From Bacteroidota bacterium (GTDB taxonomy: Bacteria; Bacteroidota; Bacteroidia; Bacteroidales; UBA4417), in assembly GCA_020048595.1 (NCBI GenBank), contig JAIFMH010000156.1, positions 1-9,762 of the forward strand: 9,762 nt of DNA, given 5' to 3'. Under the pieces are notes generated by a model, which was not told where the DNA came from, did not search any database, and worked only from the letters and a program-made list of their open reading frames with translations. Each line of letters begins with the position of its first letter. Positions within the stretch are counted from its first letter, which is position 1. The translations under genes were made by a program, and so were the position numbers. Positions 1 to 6,870 of the stretch are shown here, in pieces.

Positions 1-368
1 GCCTGTTTGCAGGCGGGGAGAAAAATCAATGGGCATTTTTCAGGTATCACATTCCTGATCCTATCTTTTTTAAAAACGACATCAAAGTTACAATCCAGCA
101 AATCGGTGGAACCGATAAAGCAAAGGTTATCGATCTTCAAAAGAATGGTGTCCCGTTAATTCCAATAAGCATTTACGAAATACCGGCAATACACCTGTTA
201 TTTAATCCTGAAAAGCCTGTCGATCTGACTAGCAAAGACCTTCCTGAAGGCTGGACAAACTTCTACCGGTCTGATGATCTTTCGTCGACGGCTTACTTCT
301 ACCTGGACAGGCCTGAAAACGATCTGCCTCCCATTCAATCGGTGAAAATGAGGACAGCCAAATTATAA
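1..368 (+). CDS. GH172 (DUF2961) glycoside hydrolase, C-terminal fragment
   Basis: This is the last 121 codons of a gene that begins before the window, open from the first base (frame begins at base 3) to a TAA at 366-368. Two segments recall the DUF2961 family, now CAZy GH172: F-R-Y-H-I-P-D-P-I-x-F near residues 13-23 followed by D-I-K-V-T-I-Q, and a late D-D-L-S-S-T-A-Y-F-Y near residues 91-100 ahead of a proline-rich end. Known GH172 members act on fructofuranose- or arabinofuranose-containing sugars and are usually about 350-420 residues, so roughly the last third is seen. What remains is the C-terminal part of the beta-sandwich; the catalytic glutamates known for the family should lie upstream, so activity cannot be judged. 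It points the same way as the following glycosidase gene, 146 nt away, which suggests a shared locus. Family call fairly sure; substrate open. Confidence 0.75.
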   Translation, partial: LFAGGEKNQWAFFRYHIPDPIFFKNDIKVTIQQIGGTDKAKVIDLQKNGVPLIPISIYEIPAIHLLFNPEKPVDLTSKDLPEGWTNFYRSDDLSSTAYFYLDRPENDLPPIQSVKMRTAKL

Positions 369-514
369 CTTCACAAACTACGCTTATGAAAACATTCATT
401 TCCTGATTAATATATTTTATAGTACTTGGCGCACAGGTGTAACTGATGAAAGAGCCTTTGTTTTAAAATGCATGCACACGACATTGTTTCTTACTTGCTA
501 ATTATAATCAACTT

Positions 515-1888
515 ATGAAAAAGATCATTTTACCTTATTTTGACAAAATAATCCTGGCAATTTTTGTCAGTATGCTTTTTATATCCTGTTCAAAGCATGA
601 TGATGAATCGACTGATAATGAAAAACCACAAGATTCGATTCCAGTAATCGTGACTGATACGGTGGGTAGAACGGTATATGTCAAAAGCAACAATGGGAAA
701 TGGGAAATCATCCGAAATGGCAAACCTTTTTTTATTAAAGGTGCCTCCGCCGGATATGGGACAGAAGTTGAATTTAAAACCATGCAGGAATATGGGGGAA
801 ATTCAATCCGGCTTTATGATTTAATCAACACTACAAAGAGTTCGCTCGATTTGGGTTCAAAATATGGGGTTACAGTAATGCTTGGCATCTGGTTTCTTCC
901 GGAAGAATGGTTCGATTATTCGGATCCCGTGGCGACGAATGCCAAACTTGCCGAAGTTCGTTCAAAAGTTAGATTATATCGGAATCACCCGGCACTTTTA
1001 GCATGGGGAATAGGCAATGAAGTAGTGGGGGAAAATTCAAGCGATGAAATGTTCAGGTTTATGAATGATGTTTCGGTTATAATGCATCAGGAAGATTCCA
1101 ATCATCTTACATCTATAGTTACCGCTGGAATAACAACAAAATTAGCAAATAAAATAGCTACTCTGATTCCTGATCTGGATTTTGTAGGAGTGAATTATTA
1201 CGCCGGAATTCCTGCAATTTTCCCGCAAATACAGGCTTCTCAACTCAAAAAACCTTATGCCGTAACCGAATGGGGCGTAAATGGAGAGTGGGAAGTTGCT
1301 TTAACACCGTGGGGATGTCCGATCGAGGAGAGTAGCCGAAAAAAGGCAGTAGTTTTCAGAGACAGATATAATTACTATATCAAATCGTATGAGGGAAACT
1401 GTATCGGATCGTACGCGTTTTTATGGGGAGATATACAGGACTGGGGGCCAACATGGTTTAGCCTGTTTTACAATGGAAATGCTGTTGAGCAGGTGGACGA
1501 ATTAACTAAAGCATGGACAGGCTCATATCCCGTTAACAGAGCACCTTCCATTTTAGGGAGTAAACTAAACGGAAGTGAAAGTAAATCAAATTCGGTAATA
1601 ACAAACCCGGACGGGAATATATATACCCAACAGGTATCAGATGTTGAAGGAGATGAACTTAGTGTTGAATACATCGTACAACCGTATAATTCGGCTGAGG
1701 GATTGATATCTGACAACAGTCACTCCATGAAATACATACCCGGAATAGTTTATGAAGAAACTACAACATCGTGTAAACTGAAATTTAGCGACAACCAGGA
1801 TGAAAAAGCATACAAGCTTTATGTAATACTCAAAGATTCGAAAGGACGAACAGCTACTGAAGTTTTTCCGTTTAGGGTAAGCCTTTGA
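515..1888 (+). CDS. Surface lipoprotein with clan GH-A type glycoside hydrolase barrel and C-terminal Ig/PKD-like domain
   Basis: A 457-residue exported enzyme candidate. Residues 1-24 form a lipoprotein signal peptide (Lys2-Lys3, hydrophobic stretch, L-F-I-S then Cys25), and the residues after Cys25 are S-K-H-D-D-E, like the acidic surface-export signal of Bacteroidota, so the protein probably sits on the outer face of the outer membrane. A TIM-barrel-like region spans about 61-335. Its likely acid/base is Glu169 in W-G-I-G-N-E and its likely nucleophile Glu252 in T-E-W-G, the arrangement seen in GH2, GH5 and other clan GH-A families. No N-terminal beta-sandwich precedes the barrel, so it is not a full GH2. 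From Asn341 (N-R-A-P) a domain with D-x-E-G-D at 376-380 looks Ig- or PKD-like. The ATG is the first sensible start because the signal peptide follows at once. Exact CAZy family and substrate are unknown; GH2-like, GH5-like or GH72-like barrels are all possible. Confidence 0.78.
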   Translation: MKKIILPYFDKIILAIFVSMLFISCSKHDDESTDNEKPQDSIPVIVTDTVGRTVYVKSNNGKWEIIRNGKPFFIKGASAGYGTEVEFKTMQEYGGNSIRLYDLINTTKSSLDLGSKYGVTVMLGIWFLPEEWFDYSDPVATNAKLAEVRSKVRLYRNHPALLAWGIGNEVVGENSSDEMFRFMNDVSVIMHQEDSNHLTSIVTAGITTKLANKIATLIPDLDFVGVNYYAGIPAIFPQIQASQLKKPYAVTEWGVNGEWEVALTPWGCPIEESSRKKAVVFRDRYNYYIKSYEGNCIGSYAFLWGDIQDWGPTWFSLFYNGNAVEQVDELTKAWTGSYPVNRAPSILGSKLNGSESKSNSVITNPDGNIYTQQVSDVEGDELSVEYIVQPYNSAEGLISDNSHSMKYIPGIVYEETTTSCKLKFSDNQDEKAYKLYVILKDSKGRTATEVFPFRVSL

Positions 1889-1984
1889 GGATCAGAAAAT
1901 AATTACTAAGCAGGCGTATTTCGCTGATGATTTTAATTAGCTGAGTTCAAGTTTGAATTTAACTGTTTTTATTCCTAAAAATAC

Positions 1985-3364
1985 ATGCACAAATTCAATA
2001 AACTCTACATCTTCGGGATTTCAATGATCTCCGCCATGGGTGGATTACTTTTCGGATATGATTGGGTAGTTATAGGTGGTGCAAAACCATTTTACGAACG
2101 TTTTTTTGATATTGCTTCTTCTGCTAACCTTCAAGCCTGGGCGATGAGTAGTGCCCTGGTCGGCTGTGTGTTGGGAGCGGTTGTATCAGGTATGGTCAGC
2201 GATAAATTCGGACGAAAATGGCCATTATTACTTTCTGCTTTTCTTTTTACTGTAGCATCTTTGGGAACAGGATTTGCTTCATCTTACATGGTTTTTATAA
2301 TTTTTCGCATTATTGGAGGTATAGGTATCGGTTTAGCATCAGCTCTATCACCCATGTATATTGCTGAAATTGCACCCGCACATTTGCGGGGGCGTTTCGT
2401 TTCACTCAATCAGATGACCATAGTAGTTGGCATTCTGGCTGCACAGGTTATAAATTTATTGATTGCGGAGAAAGTTCCTCTTGGGGCATCAGACGAATTT
2501 ATCCGTGCTTCGTGGAATGGTCAGATAGGGTGGCGATGGATGTTTTATGCCTGCGCAGTTCCTGCCACGTTGTTTTTTATACTCGCATTCTTCTTACCCG
2601 AAAGTCCCCGATGGCTGATGAAAGCCGGCAAATCACACAAAGCATTGCCGACTTTAAAAAAGATTGGTGGAGAAGCTTATGCATGGGACCAAATGACATC
2701 AATACAAGCTACTCTTGGTGATGTAAGTGAAAAGGTGGATTTTAAAGCATTGTTAAGTCCTAAATTTCGGTCAGTATTGATTATAGGTATTGTTTTGGCT
2801 GTATTCCAGCAATGGTGCGGAATAAATACCGTATTCAACTATGCCGAAGAAATTTTTACCGCAGCCGGTTATGGAGTTAGTGATACTTTATTTAATATCG
2901 TAATTACCGGGAGCGTAAACCTGATTTTTACTCTTTTGGCCATGTTCACGGTTGATAATTGGGGACGTAAAAAACTGATGCTATTTGGTTCAATTGGCTT
3001 GGCTATGAATTATATTCTGCTTGGAACTGCATTTTATTTAGGGATTAAAGGGATTGCTGTTCTCTCGTTGGTGGTTATTGCAATCGGTATTTACGCTATG
3101 TCGTTAGCACCTATTGTTTGGGTTATTTTATCAGAAATATTTCCTAACAGAATCCGGGGAGCGGCAATGGCAATGGCAACTTTTGCCTTGTGGATCGCCT
3201 GTTTTATCCTCACTTATACTTTTCCGTTGTTAAACAAAGGGTTGGGAGCTGCGGGAACATTCTGGGTTTATGCCGGAATATGTTTACTTGGTTTTGTGTT
3301 TATCCTGAAAAAACTACCTGAAACTAAAGGAAAGAGCCTGGAAGAAATAGAAACAATGATTTAA
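1985..3364 (+). CDS. MFS sugar porter (XylE/GLUT-like sugar:H+ symporter)
   Basis: A 459-residue inner-membrane transporter with about 12 hydrophobic segments, the usual length for the family. Sugar-porter hallmarks appear in order: G-Y-D at 24-26 in helix 1 (Asp26 aligns by eye with the proton-coupling Asp27 of E. coli XylE), D-K-F-G-R-K at 73-78, E128 with R-G-R at 135-137, P-E-S-P-R-W-L at 205-211, Q-Q-W-C-G-I-N at 275-281, D-N-W-G-R-K-K at 324-330, W379 with S-E-I-F-P at 383-387, and P-E-T-K-G-K-S-L-E-E at 445-454. It should import a monosaccharide or small glycoside with protons. Two sugar-contact glutamines of XylE appear replaced (Ile150, Leu402), so xylose should not be assumed. It lies 55 nt before the DUF5107 gene and probably shares its transcript, supplying substrate to that cytosolic protein. 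Family sure, substrate unknown. Confidence 0.92.
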   Translation: MHKFNKLYIFGISMISAMGGLLFGYDWVVIGGAKPFYERFFDIASSANLQAWAMSSALVGCVLGAVVSGMVSDKFGRKWPLLLSAFLFTVASLGTGFASSYMVFIIFRIIGGIGIGLASALSPMYIAEIAPAHLRGRFVSLNQMTIVVGILAAQVINLLIAEKVPLGASDEFIRASWNGQIGWRWMFYACAVPATLFFILAFFLPESPRWLMKAGKSHKALPTLKKIGGEAYAWDQMTSIQATLGDVSEKVDFKALLSPKFRSVLIIGIVLAVFQQWCGINTVFNYAEEIFTAAGYGVSDTLFNIVITGSVNLIFTLLAMFTVDNWGRKKLMLFGSIGLAMNYILLGTAFYLGIKGIAVLSLVVIAIGIYAMSLAPIVWVILSEIFPNRIRGAAMAMATFALWIACFILTYTFPLLNKGLGAAGTFWVYAGICLLGFVFILKKLPETKGKSLEEIETMI

Positions 3365-3419
3365 TAATACCAATAAATGCCCCAGGTTGAATGGTTTGGA
3401 TCAACAAAATATATGTAAA

Positions 3420-6400
3420 ATGGAAGTGAAAGCATGGCAAGAGGATATTTTTATCCCGACATACAAAATCGGAGTACCCGACAAAAATCCTATGTTCCTT
3501 GAAAAAAGGGTATATCAGGGTAGCAGTGGAGTTGTGTATCCTCACCCGGTAATCGACAAGGTTTATGATGAGAAATATCAAAAGAAATATAAAGCACTGT
3601 TTATCGAAAACCAATACCTTAAAGTAATGGTTTTGCCGGAATTGGGTGGCCGGATACAAATGGCTTTGGACAAAACCAACGACTACCATTTTGTGTATTA
3701 TAATCGGGTTATAAAACCGGCATTGGTTGGGTTAGCGGGTCCATGGATTTCGGGTGGAATAGAATTTAACTGGCCTCAGCACCACCGCCCAAGTACGTTC
3801 GATCCGATAGATTTTTCAATAGAAGAAAACGCTGATGGCAGCAAAACAATTTGGGTAAGCGAAATAGAAAAAATGTTTCGCACCAAAGGGATGGCAGGTT
3901 TTACCTTGTATCCTGATAAGGCATATATCGAAATAACCGGGAAATTGTACAACCGCACTCCTGTTGCACAAACTTTTCTTTGGTGGGCTAATCCGGCAGT
4001 ATCGGTAGATGAAAATTACCAATCTGTTTTCCCTCCTGATGTTCATGCTGTTTTCGACCATGGAAAGCGAGATGTTTCTTCGTTTCCTATTGCTACCGGC
4101 ATATATTATAAGGTTGATTATGCTCCCGGTACTGATATTTCACGTTACAAGAATATTCCTGTTCCAACATCTTATATGGCTGTAAATTCAGAATATGACT
4201 TTGTTGGTGGCTATCATCATGGTAAAAAAGCAGGAATACTGCATATTGCCAATCACCATATTTCACCTGGTAAAAAGCAATGGACATGGGGTTGTGGTGA
4301 ATTTGGTAAAGCGTGGGATAGAATGCTTACCGATGAAGATGGTCCGTATTTTGAACTTATGACCGGCGTTTTTACTGACAACCAGCCTGATTTCGGATAC
4401 ATAATGCCGAACGAAGAACGTACTTTCAAGCAATATTTTATGCCGTACAAAAATATAGGCTATGTAAAAAATGCAACTTCCGAAGCCATGGTAAGCCTTG
4501 AAATTGAACAAGGTATTGCCATCATTAAAGTTTATACTACCTCTGAACGAAAAAACCTGACCATCAAATTAGAAAAAGAAGGCAGACTATTATTTGAAGA
4601 GAAAGCCGACATCTCGCCTTTGCTTACCTATACCGGAAAGGCAAAGCTAAAGGAAGGAGAAACAGGTGATTGGTTGAAAGTAAGTGTTTTAGATGATAAA
4701 GAAGAAGTTTTAGTAACATATACCGCTAAACCAAAAGAAGATAAACCATTACCTGAACCTGCAATGGCTATCCTTCAACCAGCAGAAATAAAAACAAACG
4801 AAGAATTGTATTTTTCAGGATTACACATTGAGCAGTACCGCCATGCAACCTTCAACGCGGCTGACTATTACCTTGAAGCATTAAAACGCGACCCTTCAGA
4901 TGCCCGTTGCAACAATGCTATGGGGCTACTGCTCTACCGCAAAGGGCAGTTTGCAAAAGCTGAACCTTACTTCCGCAAAGCAATTGAAACTATTACATTC
5001 AGAAATCTAAATCCTTATAATAGTGAACCATTATATAATTTAGGACTTTGTCTGCGCATGCAAAATAAACATCAGGAAGCTTTTAAATGGTTCTATAAAT
5101 CGGCATGGGATACAGCCTGGCAGGATAATGCCTATTTTCAGCTGGCACAAATTGCTTGTATGTCAAAAAACTGGAGCGAAGCACTTGAATTGATTGAAAA
5201 ATCATTGGTCCGGAACACACATAATTATAAAGCCCGCCATTTAAAAACAGCAATTCTTCGTAAACTCGGGAAGTTAGATGAATCTATAACCTTTGCACGC
5301 GAAACAATTAAACTTGATTTATTTGACTTCGGTACGCGCTACGAATTAATACAACTTATTGAACAGCTGAACAATAATCAAAAAGCGCAAAACGAGTTAG
5401 CCGATCTCAAAATTAAGATGCGTCATGATACCGATACCTACATTGAAATATCACTTGATTATTCCCAAGCAGGAATGTATCATGAAGCATTTGAGTTACT
5501 ATCGCTTATTGAAAAAGGACAAGAAAACCCTATGCCTTTGTATTATATGGGCTTCTTCTTGTTGAATACAGGAAAAACTGTAGAAGCAAAACAACTTTAT
5601 CTCACTGCTGCGGAAAAAAATCCAAACTATATATTTCCGAATCGTCTGGAAGATATACACATTCTTCAACATGCAATTGATACGAATCCTTCTGACTATA
5701 AAGCGCTCTACTATTTAGGCAACCTTTGGTACGATAAACGCCAATACGACGAAGCCATTAATTGTTGGGAACGCTCAGCGGAACTTTTCGATGGCTTTGC
5801 AACTGTTCACAGGAATCTTGGATTGGCATATTTCAATAAACGCAAAGATGCAAGAAAAGCATTGCAGTCTTTTGAACGAGCGTTTGCATGTGATCAAAGT
5901 GATTCACGTGTTTTGTACGAATTGGACCAGCTTTACAAACGACTTGGCAAAGCGCATGCAGATCGACTTACTTTACTTGAAGAACATTTAACTTTAACGA
6001 ATGACCGCGACGATTTATATCTTGAGCGGGTTATTCTGTATAATCAATTGGGAAATCCGGAAAGAGCCAAAGTGCTTATTGAATCGCGAAATTTTCATCC
6101 CTGGGAAGGCGGCGAAGGAAAAGTTTCCGGGCAATACTTGCTCTGCCATACCGAGCTTGCCAAAAAGGCTATTAAAGCCAACGCTTTCGCGGAAGCAATA
6201 GATCATTTAAAAACTACTGAAATTTACCCTGAGAATTTGGGCGAAGGCAAACTTTACGGAGCACAAGAAAATGATATTGATTATTTTATGGGAATAGCCT
6301 ATGAAAAATCAGGAAATTATGCTCTTGCAGAAAAGTACTTTAAGAAAGCCTCGGAAGGATTAGATGAACCGGCACCAGCCATATTCTACAACGACCAGCC

Positions 6401-6728
6401 ACCTGAAAAAATCTTTTACCAGGGTTTAGCAAACCTGAAACTCAGGGATGCTATTTCTGCTGAACGAAAATTCAACAAACTTATAGAATATGGAGAGAAG
6501 CATATTGTTGATACTGTGAAAATAGACTACTTTGCTGTATCCCTGCCCGATATGCAGATTTTTGACGATGACCTTACCCAACGAAATATAAATCACTGTA
6601 ATTTTATGATTGGACTTGGATATTTAGGGTTAACCCAAAAAGAAAAATCTGATTTTTATTTTAAAAAAGTATTGGAAAATGACAACAACCACCTGGGTGC
6701 AATAATTCATTTGAAACTCGATATTTGA
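3420..6728 (+). CDS. Cytosolic DUF5107 domain protein with long tetratricopeptide-repeat region
   Basis: A 1102-residue protein without signal peptide or membrane segments, so cytosolic. Residues about 30-345 match DUF5107, a domain of unknown function that I associate with a galactose-mutarotase-like beta-sandwich. Notable polar motifs there are G-G-R at 76-78, G-G-I-E-F-N-W-P-Q-H-H-R at 112-123, W-G-C-G-E at 290-294 and D-G-P-Y-F-E-L-M-T-G at 307-316. A linker or small beta domain (350-440) follows. From about 460 to the end come helical TPR-type repeats, for example around 478-523, 537-561, 762-789 and 796-823, with P-W-E-G-G-E-G-K at 894-901 and a second G-E-G-K at 941-944. The open frame extends to a TTG at 3387, but I chose the ATG at 3420 because family members, as I recall them, begin close to the V-K-A-W motif that follows. 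Placement after a sugar porter suggests it handles an imported sugar or glycoside. Reaction unknown. Confidence 0.88.
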   Translation: MEVKAWQEDIFIPTYKIGVPDKNPMFLEKRVYQGSSGVVYPHPVIDKVYDEKYQKKYKALFIENQYLKVMVLPELGGRIQMALDKTNDYHFVYYNRVIKPALVGLAGPWISGGIEFNWPQHHRPSTFDPIDFSIEENADGSKTIWVSEIEKMFRTKGMAGFTLYPDKAYIEITGKLYNRTPVAQTFLWWANPAVSVDENYQSVFPPDVHAVFDHGKRDVSSFPIATGIYYKVDYAPGTDISRYKNIPVPTSYMAVNSEYDFVGGYHHGKKAGILHIANHHISPGKKQWTWGCGEFGKAWDRMLTDEDGPYFELMTGVFTDNQPDFGYIMPNEERTFKQYFMPYKNIGYVKNATSEAMVSLEIEQGIAIIKVYTTSERKNLTIKLEKEGRLLFEEKADISPLLTYTGKAKLKEGETGDWLKVSVLDDKEEVLVTYTAKPKEDKPLPEPAMAILQPAEIKTNEELYFSGLHIEQYRHATFNAADYYLEALKRDPSDARCNNAMGLLLYRKGQFAKAEPYFRKAIETITFRNLNPYNSEPLYNLGLCLRMQNKHQEAFKWFYKSAWDTAWQDNAYFQLAQIACMSKNWSEALELIEKSLVRNTHNYKARHLKTAILRKLGKLDESITFARETIKLDLFDFGTRYELIQLIEQLNNNQKAQNELADLKIKMRHDTDTYIEISLDYSQAGMYHEAFELLSLIEKGQENPMPLYYMGFFLLNTGKTVEAKQLYLTAAEKNPNYIFPNRLEDIHILQHAIDTNPSDYKALYYLGNLWYDKRQYDEAINCWERSAELFDGFATVHRNLGLAYFNKRKDARKALQSFERAFACDQSDSRVLYELDQLYKRLGKAHADRLTLLEEHLTLTNDRDDLYLERVILYNQLGNPERAKVLIESRNFHPWEGGEGKVSGQYLLCHTELAKKAIKANAFAEAIDHLKTTEIYPENLGEGKLYGAQENDIDYFMGIAYEKSGNYALAEKYFKKASEGLDEPAPAIFYNDQPPEKIFYQGLANLKLRDAISAERKFNKLIEYGEKHIVDTVKIDYFAVSLPDMQIFDDDLTQRNINHCNFMIGLGYLGLTQKEKSDFYFKKVLENDNNHLGAIIHLKLDI

Positions 6729-6734
6729 AATCCA

Positions 6735-6765
6735 TTTAGTCTCAAAACCTTAATGAGTACTTTTG
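6735..6765 (+). promoter_or_regulatory. Candidate Bacteroidota sigma-ABfr promoter for the GH2 gene
   Basis: TACTTTTG at 6758-6765 fits the -7 consensus TAnnTTTG exactly. TTTA at 6735-6738, 19 nt upstream, is one mismatch from the -33 element TTTG at the expected spacing. Transcription would begin near 6772, about 100 nt before the GH2 start codon. It lies just after the stop of the DUF5107 gene, so the GH2 gene could be expressed independently. Read by eye; such short motifs also occur by chance. Confidence 0.4.
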
Positions 6766-6870
6766 CCTCCTGCTCTATACGTAGATTTTAGAACTGAGGG
6801 AAGTGTCTTCAGTTGATTTTTGAGTTTGGCTTTCAATAATTAGGCACAATAAAAACAAAAGCGATACAAA

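Noticed and set aside
535..1716. Two 82-codon minus-strand frames opposite the lipoprotein gene
   Set aside because: Antisense to a gene with signal peptide and catalytic motifs; no motif or start context of their own.
1943..1976. Dyad TTCAA-GT-TTGAA (1946-1957) followed by a T run as a terminator or operator before the porter gene
   Set aside because: The loop would be too small for a hairpin and the outer pairing needs a bulge; not convincing.
2512..2721. 69-codon + strand frame inside the sugar porter gene
   Set aside because: Alternate frame of a well conserved transporter region; composition is unlike a protein.
3324..4511. Several minus-strand open frames of 60-121 codons opposite the DUF5107 gene
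   Set aside because: They lie entirely or mostly over strongly supported coding sequence on the + strand, show no recognisable domain and overlap each other in different frames.
5791..6206. Three 63-66-codon frames over the TPR region
   Set aside because: Shadows of the TPR coding frame with no independent support.
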